A stretch of 64,000 bases of DNA, from assembly GCA_048270425.1 (NCBI GenBank), contig JBLWSY010000002.1:186001-250000 (forward strand). Direction: 5' to 3'. Source of the DNA: Oceanospirillum sp048270425 (lineage in GTDB: Bacteria; Pseudomonadota; Gammaproteobacteria; Pseudomonadales; Halomonadaceae). The number at the start of each line of letters is the position of its first letter. The first letter of the stretch is position 1. The notes under the pieces are model-generated. The model was not told the origin of the DNA. It saw only the letters and a list, made by a program, of their open reading frames with translations, and did not search any database. Made by a program: the position numbers and the translations under genes. This document shows, piece by piece, positions 32,230-42,139 of the stretch.

Positions 32230-34134
32230 TCAGCCATCACTTTTCGCTGCGGTTGGCGTAGCAAGATACTGTCGCATCACTGGACGGCCGTTAACGAAAG
32301 TGGCCCATTCCAGCTGGCGTTGTATGGTCTGGTTGCCACGCATCGACAGTGCGCCGGTTGCCCCATAGACTTTGCTGTCCGGAAGTGCCTGCAGCATACG
32401 AAGGCGTCCTGCAAGCTGAAGTGCATCGGTACCCATCGCAAAAAGACGGCCATAGCGATTCGTCTCATCTGGCCAGGCTTTATCAATCTGACGTTTCAGG
32501 TTGGAGTCATTTTCCAGAAACCAGGGAATGTCACAGAAGTTAATGCCGTTAAGATCCTGATCCCGTGATGGGGATGCTTTACCGTTATACAGGTGCGAAG
32601 TGGCATAAACCGGAAGATCGGCAGCGTAATAGAATGCCAGCGCTGGTTTTACCTGACGGGCTGTTGCTGGTGTCGCAACCAGGAACATCATATCAATATC
32701 CTGACGGCGGCGAGGTTCAAACTCGATCTTTTGGTCCAGAATTTGGCTCATGCGACGCCAGCGTCGTTCGCTCTTATCGACCTCCAGCATCTTCTCAATG
32801 CTCAGGCCTAGGTTGGTTTTGCCGGAGTACATTGCGGTTTCTGCAACGGTGCCGCCTTGTTCTGACCAAGACGTTTCAAAGGCGGTTAGAGCGCGTCCGC
32901 CCCAGTCGCTGGAAGGCGTTAATGTCAGGGCGCGCTTTTTACCATCCTGCCATGCGGTTTTTGCGGCCTGGGCCGCTTCATCTTCAGCTGAAATAGCGTA
33001 CTGGAAGAGCTGGTTGTTTTCGGTCTCGGCGTTGGTACCGTAGTTCAGGGCCAGGGTTGGCAGTGCTAATGCGCTGCGTTCCTGAAGCTCGGTTACCTTA
33101 TTTTTTGACAGTGGGCCGATGGCAACTTCGGCACCTGCAGCCATGGCAGCACGGTAGAGTTCATCAAGACTCATGATATTGCTGTCATAAAAGCTCAGTT
33201 TTGGTGTGGCGGCTGATTGCGCCCGAGCGTCGACAGCGGCTGCGATAATACCATCGCGAATGGCGTTTCCTGCCCGTGCCAGAGGGCCGGACTGGGGAAG
33301 AAAAACGGCAACATGCTGTATCGGGTTACGACTGATCTCAACCAAAAAGGCCATATCTCTCGGTAACGATAGTGCCCCAGGGTGATCGCTCCAGTGTCGT
33401 AACCAGCGACTTAATTCAGTATTAAATTGGTCCAGATTATTAGCGGCTTCCTTACGGACGCGTGCAAGATCCAGCCAACCCTTGAGCTCTTCATCTTCTT
33501 CGTTGTTTATTAGTGAGCGGATATCATTCAGCGTGATATTCAGCAAAGCCTGCCAGAGTCGTTCGTAGGCTTGTTGCGCGGGCTTTCCGGTTTGCTGACG
33601 AGCCAGCAGCAGGTATTCTCTGGCGCTGGCTTCGTGATAACCCAGAATGCCATAGGCGTGAGCCCTGTACGCGGTCAGAGACATCTGTTCCGTGGGCGTC
33701 AGGCGGTCATAAATCAGATTGCCTGTGTTATTTAACGCAATCAGGGCCTGCCAGCCTTCACCCGTGCCCAGACTCAGCTCAGCTGAGAGGAAAACAAAGC
33801 GTTTCTGCAGACTGAAAGGCAGGCGGTAAGCGTGAATTTTAGCCAGCAGGCGCAGTGCTGCATCTGGTTTGCCTTCTTGTGCTAGAATCTCCGCCGCCCG
33901 TAATTGATAGATCTGTGCCTGGTCAAAACTGGATTGTTGGGCCAGCAGAAGCAGCTCTTCCGCAGAAAGCTTTGTTTCCTGGCTTTCTGTAATGGGGCTA
34001 TCACCCGATTGGGGTTTTTGAGTGCCTCCGCCACAGGCGGCGAGCATTGCGATAACCGGAATTGCAAGCCATCGATGTAGCTTCAGTGATTTTTTAAGGT
34101 TTGGATTGCAGTTTTGCTGTTCACGAGCAGGCAT
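32230..34134 (-). CDS. lpoA: Penicillin-binding protein activator LpoA
   Basis: Outer-membrane lipoprotein that activates PBP1a. 634 residues from ATG 34134 (AAGAG upstream). An alternative TTG at 34140 would add two residues. Signal sequence ends in a lipobox (MLAAC). N-terminal TPR-like helical domain, then a periplasmic-binding-protein-like C-terminal domain starting near HVAVFLPQSGPLARAGNAI. First gene of lpoA-yraN-diaA; divergent from rsmI. Confidence 0.93.
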   Translation of the reverse strand: MPAREQQNCNPNLKKSLKLHRWLAIPVIAMLAACGGGTQKPQSGDSPITESQETKLSAEELLLLAQQSSFDQAQIYQLRAAEILAQEGKPDAALRLLAKIHAYRLPFSLQKRFVFLSAELSLGTGEGWQALIALNNTGNLIYDRLTPTEQMSLTAYRAHAYGILGYHEASAREYLLLARQQTGKPAQQAYERLWQALLNITLNDIRSLINNEEDEELKGWLDLARVRKEAANNLDQFNTELSRWLRHWSDHPGALSLPRDMAFLVEISRNPIQHVAVFLPQSGPLARAGNAIRDGIIAAAVDARAQSAATPKLSFYDSNIMSLDELYRAAMAAGAEVAIGPLSKNKVTELQERSALALPTLALNYGTNAETENNQLFQYAISAEDEAAQAAKTAWQDGKKRALTLTPSSDWGGRALTAFETSWSEQGGTVAETAMYSGKTNLGLSIEKMLEVDKSERRWRRMSQILDQKIEFEPRRRQDIDMMFLVATPATARQVKPALAFYYAADLPVYATSHLYNGKASPSRDQDLNGINFCDIPWFLENDSNLKRQIDKAWPDETNRYGRLFAMGTDALQLAGRLRMLQALPDSKVYGATGALSMRGNQTIQRQLEWATFVNGRPVMRQYLATPTAAKSDG

Positions 34135-34301
34135 AATCAAACTCTTATTTCAGGATCGTCTATTCACAAGATCGTCTTGGTTTAACCGGTCGTTTCAGAC
34201 TATCGGTACCGGCAAATTTTTCAGTAGGCAATTCATTGGGCAATAGGTATTGGGTTGCTCGGATGATCTTTACTGGTTGCCAAATCTGATCTTTCTCTAT
34301 G

Positions 34302-34345
34302 TTTTTTAACGATTTTTAACCGTCTTTTAACCGATTTTTTAAACT
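34302..34345. repeat. Four 11-bp phased direct repeats in the lpoA/rsmI intergenic region
   Basis: Units at 34302-34312, 34313-34323, 34324-34334 and 34335-34345 read as TTTTTAACCGA with small changes. They come in exact 11-nt steps, one DNA turn, with a T-run in each, and would give strong curvature. They end at a TATAAA (34345-34350), 14 nt before the rsmI ATG. They could curve DNA at a promoter or be repeated binding sites. Confidence 0.8.
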
Positions 34346-34363
34346 ATAAAACAGGGTGTCAGG

Positions 34364-35209
34364 ATGTCTGAGTCCGTATTGTACGTGGTTGCCACGCCGA
34401 TTGGTAATCTTGCCGATATTTCAGAGCGTGCGTTAAGTATTCTGCGTTCCGTTGATCTGATTGCAGCGGAAGATACCCGCCATACCCGTCAGTTGCTGAT
34501 GCATTTTACGATCAATAAGCCTTTGTTTTCGGTGCATGATCATAATGAACAGCAGCGTATCGAAAAGGTGATCGCTGAGCTGTCTTCTGGGCAGAGTATC
34601 GCACTGGTTTCTGATGCCGGAACACCGCTGATTTCAGATCCGGGTTTTCACGTGGTTCAGGCAGTGCGTGATGCCGGTTTTCAGGTTGTTCCTGTGCCGG
34701 GCCCTTGTGCTCTGGTGACCGCTCTGTCAGCTGCGGGCATGCCAACGGACCGCTTCTGCTTTGAAGGCTTTCTGCCAGCCAAAAGCAGTGGCCGCAAGAA
34801 GCAGTTGCAGCAGGTGGAGGATGAACCCCGCACGCTGGTGTTTTATGAATCTCCGCATCGTATAGTCGATTCGCTGACCGATATGGTAGAAGTGTTGGGG
34901 GCTGACCGTCTGATTACGGTTGCCCGTGAACTGACCAAAACCTTTGAAACCTTTTTTACCGGAACCTTAGAGCAGACCATTGCGTGGATGCAGGCTGATA
35001 CGAATCAGCAGCGTGGTGAGTTTGTGTTGGTAGTGGCAGGTGCGCCCGTAAAAGAGGATGAGGAAGCTGCAGCAGTTTCTGCGGAGAAGGTACTTAAAGT
35101 TCTGCTGGAAGACCTGCCGGTGAAACAGGCTGCGGCACTTTGTGCCAAGATTACGGGACAGAAAAAAAATGCCCTTTATCAACAGGCGCTTGAGTTGCAA
35201 AAGTCCTGA
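34364..35209 (+). CDS. rsmI: 16S rRNA (cytidine(1402)-2'-O)-methyltransferase RsmI
   Basis: SAM-dependent enzyme that 2'-O-methylates C1402 in the decoding centre of 16S rRNA. 281 residues. Begins with LYVVATPIGNLADIS and contains the family signatures AEDTRHTRQLL, ALVSDAGTPLISDPG and PVPGPCALVTALSAAG, all typical of the SAM/tetrapyrrole methylase fold. RsmH, which modifies the base of the same nucleotide (N4), is encoded just beyond rnpB. Confidence 0.96.
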   Translation: MSESVLYVVATPIGNLADISERALSILRSVDLIAAEDTRHTRQLLMHFTINKPLFSVHDHNEQQRIEKVIAELSSGQSIALVSDAGTPLISDPGFHVVQAVRDAGFQVVPVPGPCALVTALSAAGMPTDRFCFEGFLPAKSSGRKKQLQQVEDEPRTLVFYESPHRIVDSLTDMVEVLGADRLITVARELTKTFETFFTGTLEQTIAWMQADTNQQRGEFVLVVAGAPVKEDEEAAAVSAEKVLKVLLEDLPVKQAAALCAKITGQKKNALYQQALELQKS

Positions 35210-35386
35210 TCGTTTTTTATTGGTTGGGGCGGCTGTTTCTGTTTGAGGATGCTTTTTTCTGCCTGTGATGACTATCGGAAAGCTGTATTTTTTCCGTAGC
35301 AATTCCGCTGTCTTGTCTGGAATTGAAAAAGTTGCCAGGTCTTTGGTTTTTGAGATCTTTTCCCGCGCTTTATGGGCAAAAACTGG

Positions 35387-35415
35387 TTGTCTGGGGACGG
35401 TGATCCTTATATCCT
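35387..35415 (+). promoter_or_regulatory. Promoter of rnpB
   Basis: TTGTCT (35387-35392), a 17-nt spacer and TATCCT (35410-35415). The 5' end of the RNase P RNA is predicted at about 35425, ten nt after the -10 box, so the distances agree. Confidence 0.65.
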
Positions 35416-35424
35416 AGCTCGCTT

Positions 35425-35786
<362 letters not shown>

Positions 35787-35792
35787 CATTTA

Positions 35793-35826
35793 CAGCACTT
35801 CGTCAGAGCTTTCTGGCGAAGTGCTG
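35793..35826 (+). terminator. Strong hairpin after rnpB
   Basis: CAGCACTTCGTCAGA (35793-35807) pairs with 35812-35826 (15 bp, one wobble) around GCTT. There is no T-run, so it may stop transcription poorly and instead protect or process the rnpB 3' end. If it is leaky, rnpB read-through could reach rsmH. Confidence 0.55.
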
Positions 35827-35863
35827 ATCCGGTTTAACCGCAAATCAACAATCAGATCTCATC

Positions 35864-36802
35864 ATGACTCAAGCTTTTCAGCACCTGACCGTTTTGTTGA
35901 ATGAAGCCGTAGAGGCTTTGGTTCACACGCCATCCGGCACCTATGTAGATGGCACCTTTGGTCGGGGCGGCCACTCACGTCTCGTTCTTGAAAACCTGAA
36001 TGAGCAGGGAAGGCTGTACGGTATCGATAAGGATCCCCGTGCGCTGGAAACCGCTAAGATGCTGGAAGGCGAAGATAGTCGCTTTAAAGTCTTCCGTGGC
36101 TCTTTCGCTGAGCTGGATCAGTTTGCTGCTCAGGAAGGTGTGGCGGGGCAGCTGGACGGTATCCTGCTGGACCTGGGGGTTTCTTCGCCTCAGTTGGATG
36201 ATCCTGAGCGTGGTTTCAGCTTTATGAATGATGGCCCGCTTGATATGCGAATGAACCCTGACGCGGGTCAGTCCGCCGCTGACTGGGTGAATTCTGCTCC
36301 GGAAGCCGAGCTGATCCGCGTGATGAAGGATTACGGTGAAGAGCGTTTCGCCCGTCGTATGGCCCGTGCCATTATCGAAGAGCGCAAGCGGGAACCGATT
36401 CTGCGAACCGGCCGACTGGCTCAGATTGTCAAAGATGCTAACCCTGCCTGGGAAAAGGGTAAGCACCCGGCAACCCGTGCGTTTCAGGGGATCCGTATCC
36501 ACATTAATCGTGAGTTGGAAGATCTTGAGATCTGCCTGCAGCAATCACTGGATCTGCTGAAGGTTGGCGGTCGCCTGGTGGTGATCAGTTTCCACTCGTT
36601 GGAAGATCGTCTGGTAAAACGCTTTATGCGCGATATGGCAAAAGGGGATACCCACTTGCCACCGGGCGTGCCGTTTACTCAGGAGCAGCTGAATATTCGT
36701 CTGAAACTGTTGAGTAAAGCGATTAAACCTTCTAAGCAGGAAGTTCAGGATAATCCCCGTTCCCGAAGTGCAGTGATGCGGGTTGCGGAGCGAGTGGCTT
36801 AA
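35864..36802 (+). CDS. rsmH: 16S rRNA (cytosine(1402)-N4)-methyltransferase RsmH (MraW)
   Basis: Methylates N4 of C1402 of 16S rRNA with SAM. 312 residues. HLTVLLNEAVEAL start, SAM motif YVDGTFGRGGHSR, LDLGVSSPQLDDPERGFSF and DNPRSRSAVMRVAER near the end are family signatures. The start codon has no clear Shine-Dalgarno. It is the first dcw gene here, directly after rnpB, because mraZ is absent. Confidence 0.96.
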   Translation: MTQAFQHLTVLLNEAVEALVHTPSGTYVDGTFGRGGHSRLVLENLNEQGRLYGIDKDPRALETAKMLEGEDSRFKVFRGSFAELDQFAAQEGVAGQLDGILLDLGVSSPQLDDPERGFSFMNDGPLDMRMNPDAGQSAADWVNSAPEAELIRVMKDYGEERFARRMARAIIEERKREPILRTGRLAQIVKDANPAWEKGKHPATRAFQGIRIHINRELEDLEICLQQSLDLLKVGGRLVVISFHSLEDRLVKRFMRDMAKGDTHLPPGVPFTQEQLNIRLKLLSKAIKPSKQEVQDNPRSRSAVMRVAERVA

Positions 36803-36862
36803 GCCGCTTCGCCCAGCTGTTTTGGAATTGTCAGGAATTTAGTGTAGAGGGCAGCGAGTGCT

Positions 36863-37345
36863 ATGAGTTCGGAACCACTGGCATCACGACACGACGCATC
36901 AGGCAAAGGAGCGACCCGTCGCCCTGAACCGGCGCAGCCGCTTTATGCTCAGATTCGTTCAGAACTTCTGGCGCTTTTGCCGGATTCTCTTTCTTATTCT
37001 GCCCGTCTTTTTATCGGCTTCAGCCTGCTGACGCTGATCTCTGCTCTGCTGGTGGTGTACGCCGCTTATGAAAATCGTCTGGCTTATGCGGAGCTACAGG
37101 CGTTGGAAAAACAGCAGCGGCATTATGATGTTGAGTGGGGGCAGCTCCTTCTTGAGCGGAGTACCCTCGCATCTCCAAGTCGTATTGAAGCTCTGGCTCG
37201 GGAGTCACTGCAGATGCAATTGATTCAACCGGAGAATATCCACGTGTTGGACGCGGATAGCCTGAAAGCAGAACAAGCGCTGTCGCTGCGAAACCGTAGC
37301 AAATCGCTTAAGGCGCCGGCGAACACCTCGGAAGAGGCTGACTGA
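36863..37345 (+). CDS. ftsL: Cell division protein FtsL
   Basis: Bitopic divisome protein linking FtsQ/FtsB to FtsW/FtsI. 160 residues, longer than E. coli FtsL (121), mainly because of an N-terminal cytoplasmic tail of about 45 residues. One transmembrane span (about 50-66, LFIGFSLLTLISALLVVYA) is followed by a periplasmic leucine-rich coiled coil (ENRLAYAELQALEKQQRH). The stop overlaps the ftsI start (TGATG). Identity rests mostly on position and layout, since FtsL sequences are variable. Confidence 0.88.
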   Translation: MSSEPLASRHDASGKGATRRPEPAQPLYAQIRSELLALLPDSLSYSARLFIGFSLLTLISALLVVYAAYENRLAYAELQALEKQQRHYDVEWGQLLLERSTLASPSRIEALARESLQMQLIQPENIHVLDADSLKAEQALSLRNRSKSLKAPANTSEEAD

Positions 37346-39036
37346 TGGATCGCAGAAAAGAATCAGCTCTGATCGGCTACCGTTATCCCATTGCTCTGAT
37401 TGTATTACTGGCAGCAGCCCTGCTGCTGGCGGGTCGTATGGTACATCTGCATATTGCAGATCGTGAGTTCCTGCAGGAGCAGGGGGATGCCCGCAGTGTG
37501 CGCAATGAGCCGATCCCGGGGTATCGCGGTATGATTCAGGATCGCAATGGCGAGCCACTGGCGGTCAGTACACCGGTTACCACTCTTTGGGCAAATCCCA
37601 AGCATTTTGAGGCTTCTGAGGAGCAGCGCACTGCTCTGGCCCGTGTGCTGGAGATGCCGGTTACGGCTCTGAACAAAAAAATGCAGGATGCCGAAGGTAA
37701 AGGTTTTATCTATCTGCGCCGTCACATGATTCCCGATCAGGCTAATCTGGCGCTGGACCTGAAAATTCCCGGTGTCTATGGTCAGCCGGAGTATAAACGC
37801 TACTATCCTGCTCATGAGATGGCGGCTCATCTTGTTGGCTTTACCAATATCGATGACAAAGGGCAGGAAGGTCTGGAGTTAGCCTTTAATGATGCGCTCA
37901 AAGGTGTACCCGGTGAAAAACGGGTACTGAAAGATCGTCGGGGGCATGTGTTCCGGGATCTTCAGATTTTAAAACAGCCTGTACCGGGACAAAATATTCA
38001 ACTGACCATCGACCTTAAGCTTCAGTTTATGGCTTATCGTGAGCTGAAAGCGGCAGTGGATCAGCATGGTGCTAAATCCGGATCTGTCGTGCTGCTGGAT
38101 GCCGAAACCGGTGAAGTGCTGGCGATGGTGAATCAGCCTTCTTATAACCCGAATGATCGTAGTTCGCTGGACTTGAGAGCCCTGCGTAACCGTGCCCTGA
38201 TCGACCTTTTTGAACCCGGCTCTCCGATTAAACCTCTGACGGTGGCTTCTGCTATCGCCAGCGGGCATTACAAAGCTGACGATGTTGTTAATACCAGTCC
38301 CGGGTACCTCCGCCTGGGTAATCAGAGTATCCGGGATTTCCGTAACTACGGTAATCTGGATCTGACCACTATTATCACCAAGTCCAGTAACGTAGGGGTC
38401 GCCAAAATTGCGCTGTCGATGCCGATTGATACCGTCTGGTCCTACCTGCAGCAGATGGGGTTGGGGCAGGGAACCGGTATCGGTTTCCCCGGCGAGGCGG
38501 TTGGGTCGTTGACCGCTCCCCGTGAAGGTCAGAAAGCCAAGATTGCGACCATGGCCTACGGCTATGGCCTGGCGGTGACCTCTCTTCAGCTGGCTCAGGC
38601 CTATCAGGTGCTGGCTAACCACGGTCTGAAGAAATATGTCTCCCTGATCAAAGGTGGTGATACCTTGCCGGATGAGCAGGTTCTGCCAGCATCTACTGCC
38701 AACCGTGTGGTTGAGATGATGGAGACGGTAACCTTACCAGGCGGTACAGGAACACGAGCTGCGATCCCGGGTTATCGGGTGGCGGGTAAAACCGGTACCG
38801 TGCATAAGGTGGGTGCGACCGGTTATGAGTACGAATATATGGCGGTATTTGCCGGTATCGCACCAGTTTCAGATCCAAAGGTTGTAGCCATTGTCTGGGT
38901 CGATAGCCCATCCGGTCGTGAATATCACGGTGGTGAAGTTGCAGCGCCTATCTTCAGCCGCATTATGGGCAACGCGCTGCGTTATCTGAATGTGCCGCCG
39001 GACAATATCGCTCAGGAGGTGGCAAGTGGCCAGTGA
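37345..39036 (+). CDS. ftsI: Peptidoglycan D,D-transpeptidase FtsI (PBP3)
   Basis: Septal transpeptidase. 563 residues: one N-terminal membrane anchor, a pedestal domain, and a transpeptidase domain with S293-P-I-K296 (SxxK), KSSNVG (SxN) and AGKTGT (KTG). The SxxK reads SPIK where many homologues have STVK, keeping the key Ser and Lys. Its last 11 nt overlap the start of murE. Confidence 0.96.
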   Translation: MDRRKESALIGYRYPIALIVLLAAALLLAGRMVHLHIADREFLQEQGDARSVRNEPIPGYRGMIQDRNGEPLAVSTPVTTLWANPKHFEASEEQRTALARVLEMPVTALNKKMQDAEGKGFIYLRRHMIPDQANLALDLKIPGVYGQPEYKRYYPAHEMAAHLVGFTNIDDKGQEGLELAFNDALKGVPGEKRVLKDRRGHVFRDLQILKQPVPGQNIQLTIDLKLQFMAYRELKAAVDQHGAKSGSVVLLDAETGEVLAMVNQPSYNPNDRSSLDLRALRNRALIDLFEPGSPIKPLTVASAIASGHYKADDVVNTSPGYLRLGNQSIRDFRNYGNLDLTTIITKSSNVGVAKIALSMPIDTVWSYLQQMGLGQGTGIGFPGEAVGSLTAPREGQKAKIATMAYGYGLAVTSLQLAQAYQVLANHGLKKYVSLIKGGDTLPDEQVLPASTANRVVEMMETVTLPGGTGTRAAIPGYRVAGKTGTVHKVGATGYEYEYMAVFAGIAPVSDPKVVAIVWVDSPSGREYHGGEVAAPIFSRIMGNALRYLNVPPDNIAQEVASGQ

Positions 39037-40615
39037 TCGTTTCGTTGCCCTGGTGCAGAAAAAAGCAGAAGAACTCTTTCCTAAGCTTACAGGTCTTTCG
39101 ACACTTGAAGGCCAGCTGTGTATCGATTCCCGTCAGGTTGCTGCCGGTGATATTTTTGTTGCTCTAAACGGTACTTCCCACCGCGGACTCGACTTTATCC
39201 CTCAGGCGATCGCTAAAGGTGCGGGGCTGGTGCTGCTTGAATCTGATCAGGATGAGATGTACAGGATCGATCAGGTTCCTGTTGTAGCGTTAAACCACCT
39301 GCGTCACCAGTTAGGTGAGTGGCTCGGAGAAGCTGGTGAGCTGAACGATAACGCTCTGCACCTGATCGGTATTACCGGTACCAATGGCAAGACTTCAGTG
39401 AGTCATTATCTGGCACGAATGCTGGAAGGGCTGCAGCAAAAGGCAGCGGTAATCGGCACAGTGGGTATCGGTGCACTGGATAATCTGCAGACAGCAACCC
39501 ATACCACGCCGGATCTGGTGCAGCTGCATAAGGTAATGTCTGAGCTGAACCAGCAAGGGTTTAGCTATCAGGCGATGGAGGTTTCCTCTCATGCGCTGGA
39601 TCAGCAGCGTACTGCAGGCGTACCTTTTGAGGTTGGTGTTTTTACCAATCTGAGTCGTGACCATCTGGACTATCACGGCACCATGGCGGCTTATGGCGAG
39701 GCCAAGTCGCATCTTTTTACTCAGTATCCGATCCGGTATGCGGTTATTAACGCGGATGACGAATACAGTGCTGAGCTTGAGTGGCATATCGCCCAGTCCC
39801 AGTCCCAGCCGACGATCTATCGTTACAGCCTGAGTGACTCAAACGCCGACCTTTACTGTGCCGCCTGTTCGGCAAATTCCCGCGGTTTTGCCCTGACCCT
39901 AGATGGTCGTTGGGGGCGGTTTGATCTGCAGCTGCCGTTGTTGGGGCGCTTTAATGTCGCCAATGCTCTGGCCTCTGCGGTAACGCTTTTGGCATTGGGT
40001 TTTGATGCTCAGGATGTGATGGCTCAGCTTGAAGCGGTGCAGCCGGTTGCCGGACGTATGCAGCTGGTTCAGCTTGGCGCTCAACCAAACACTCAACAGA
40101 GCTCTGAGTACACAGAAATTGCTAAACCTGAGAAGCCTCAGGTGGTTGTGGATTACGCGCATACGCCGGATGCGCTGGAAAATGCGCTGCTGGCGGTGAA
40201 AGAGCATATTCAGGGCCGACTCTGGTGTGTCTTTGGTTGTGGCGGTGACCGGGATGCTGGTAAGCGCCCGCTTATGGCGGAAGTGGCTTCCCGACTGGCG
40301 GATGAGGTTGTGGTAACCAGTGATAACCCCCGCAGTGAAGATCCGGCTCACATTCTGTCTCAGGTTGAACAGGGCTTACTGAAACCGGCCCGCTTCTCTC
40401 AGGTTGATCGTGCTGAAGCGATTCTTCGTGCGATTAATAGTGCTGCACCGGAGGATGTGATTCTGATTGCCGGTAAAGGCCACGAGACCTATCAGGAAGT
40501 GAAAGGCATTCGTCATCACTTTGATGATGTGGAGCAGGCGGTGCTGGCTCTTCAGGGCTATAACGTTTCCGAATCGCCATCGGATACCGAGCATAAGGGA
40601 GCAACAGAATTATGA
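39026..40615 (+). CDS. murE: UDP-MurNAc-L-Ala-D-Glu: meso-diaminopimelate ligase MurE
   Basis: Adds meso-diaminopimelate to the growing peptide. ATP loop GITGTNGKTSVSHYL; the diaminopimelate-selecting motif DNPR is present in TSDNPRSEDPAHI, so meso-DAP rather than lysine is expected. Start GTG 39026 has a full AGGAGG six nt upstream. An earlier in-frame ATG (38990) lies inside ftsI and adds 12 basic residues. 529 residues; overlaps ftsI by 11 nt and murF by 4 nt. Confidence 0.96.
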   Translation: MASDRFVALVQKKAEELFPKLTGLSTLEGQLCIDSRQVAAGDIFVALNGTSHRGLDFIPQAIAKGAGLVLLESDQDEMYRIDQVPVVALNHLRHQLGEWLGEAGELNDNALHLIGITGTNGKTSVSHYLARMLEGLQQKAAVIGTVGIGALDNLQTATHTTPDLVQLHKVMSELNQQGFSYQAMEVSSHALDQQRTAGVPFEVGVFTNLSRDHLDYHGTMAAYGEAKSHLFTQYPIRYAVINADDEYSAELEWHIAQSQSQPTIYRYSLSDSNADLYCAACSANSRGFALTLDGRWGRFDLQLPLLGRFNVANALASAVTLLALGFDAQDVMAQLEAVQPVAGRMQLVQLGAQPNTQQSSEYTEIAKPEKPQVVVDYAHTPDALENALLAVKEHIQGRLWCVFGCGGDRDAGKRPLMAEVASRLADEVVVTSDNPRSEDPAHILSQVEQGLLKPARFSQVDRAEAILRAINSAAPEDVILIAGKGHETYQEVKGIRHHFDDVEQAVLALQGYNVSESPSDTEHKGATEL

Positions 40616-42009
40616 TGCGTGCGCTCTCATTCAGTGAGCTTCAGCAACGCTTTGGTGGTACCTGCTATGGCGATACCCTTAGCTTTACTCAACTGGAAAC
40701 CGATTCCCGTGCGGATCTGACCGGTAAGGTTTTTCTTGCCCTCAAGGGCGAGCGTTTTGATGGCCACCGTTTCTGTGCGCAGACAGCCGAACAGGGGGCT
40801 GCAGGTTTGGTGGTCAGTGAATACCAGCCGGATATCGATCTGCCACAGTGGTGTGTTGATGATACCCGTATTGCGCTGGGGCAAATTGCACTGTTTAACC
40901 GGGATCTCTTTCAGGGGCCGGTTGTAGGCATTACAGGCAACAGCGGCAAAACCACGGTTAAAGAGATGCTGGGTTCCATTCTGGCGTCAGCCTCTGATAC
41001 TGATTCTGTACTGATTACCGCGGGTAACTTCAATAACGATATTGGTGTGCCGCTGACGCTTTTAAGGCTCTCCCCTGAACACAAGTTTGCCGTCATCGAG
41101 CTGGGTGCTAATCATCTGGGTGAAATTGATTATTGCGCCCGACTGGCCAGGCCTGATGTTGGTGTGGTGCTCAATGTGACCGGTGCCCATCTGGGTGAAT
41201 TTGGTTCGATGGAGAATATTGCTCAGGCGAAGGGCGAGCTGATTTCAGCGCTGTCTGCTGACGGGTGTGTGGTTATCAATAGCGATGACCTCTTTGCCGG
41301 ATACTGGCAGCAGTTGGCAGGTGCACGCAGGATTACCGGTTACAGCATGGTATCTGAGTCAAAAAAAGCGCAATCAGATATTGCGACTCTGACTGCCCGG
41401 AACGTACAGTCATGCTCTGACAATGGAGCTCTCGGCTACAGCTTTGAGCTATGTTATCAGGCTGACCGGCAGTTGGTTCAGCTTGCTGTACCTGCCCGGC
41501 ATAATGTCAGCAATGCTCTGGCTGCAGCGGGTGCAGCGCTTCAGTTAGGCTTGTCATTGAAGATTATTGCAAAAGGATTGCAGGCTTTTTCGGGTGTTAG
41601 CGGGCGTTTGCAAACCGTTACCGGCTTTAAACAGTCGCGAATTATTAATGACAGTTACAATGCCAACCCCGGTTCGGTGCGGGCGGCGATTGATACTCTG
41701 ATGGATTATTCCGGACAACATATTCTTGTGCTGGGGGATATCGGTGAGTTAGGTGATGAGTCTGTCTCGGCGCATTCGGCTCTGGGCGAATATGCCCGTG
41801 CAAAGCAGGTTGATTATCTGTTTACCGCAGGCACGTTTACCGAACATGCCGCCATTGCTTTTGGTGAGGGCGCACGGCACTTCTCCGATAAGGAGACGTT
41901 GGCTAAGGCGGTAGCAGCACTACTGACATCAGAAACTACAGTACTGGTGAAAGGCTCTCGCAGCTCCCGTATGGAAGAGGTGGTTAACGCCCTTTGTCCG
42001 ACTGAGTAG
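40612..42009 (+). CDS. murF: UDP-MurNAc-tripeptide: D-alanyl-D-alanine ligase MurF
   Basis: Adds the D-Ala-D-Ala dipeptide to complete the pentapeptide. 465 residues. ATP loop GITGNSGKTTVKEML, domain order N-terminal UDP-binding, central ATPase and C-terminal. RIINDSYNANPGSVRAAID is a family signature. Starts ATGATG; the first overlaps murE stop. A 129-nt gap follows before mraY. Confidence 0.96.
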   Translation: MMRALSFSELQQRFGGTCYGDTLSFTQLETDSRADLTGKVFLALKGERFDGHRFCAQTAEQGAAGLVVSEYQPDIDLPQWCVDDTRIALGQIALFNRDLFQGPVVGITGNSGKTTVKEMLGSILASASDTDSVLITAGNFNNDIGVPLTLLRLSPEHKFAVIELGANHLGEIDYCARLARPDVGVVLNVTGAHLGEFGSMENIAQAKGELISALSADGCVVINSDDLFAGYWQQLAGARRITGYSMVSESKKAQSDIATLTARNVQSCSDNGALGYSFELCYQADRQLVQLAVPARHNVSNALAAAGAALQLGLSLKIIAKGLQAFSGVSGRLQTVTGFKQSRIINDSYNANPGSVRAAIDTLMDYSGQHILVLGDIGELGDESVSAHSALGEYARAKQVDYLFTAGTFTEHAAIAFGEGARHFSDKETLAKAVAALLTSETTVLVKGSRSSRMEEVVNALCPTE

Positions 42010-42052
42010 GCTGCTGGGCACCGCCGATAATTCCGAATGAAAACATGGAGTA

Positions 42053-42079
42053 ACCGGATTGGACTCAGGCCGATCCGGT
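42053..42079 (+). other. Hairpin in the murF-mraY gap
   Basis: ACCGGATTGG (42053-42062) pairs with CCGATCCGGT (42070-42079), one wobble, around a 7-nt loop. There is no T-run. It sits about 60 nt before the mraY ATG in a 129-nt gap, which is unusual in a cluster where genes otherwise overlap. Confidence 0.6.
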
Positions 42080-42139
42080 GAACATAAAACTTATAACGAA
42101 GAGCCCCGAAGAGGGCATAACCAGGGAAATAACCTACAG

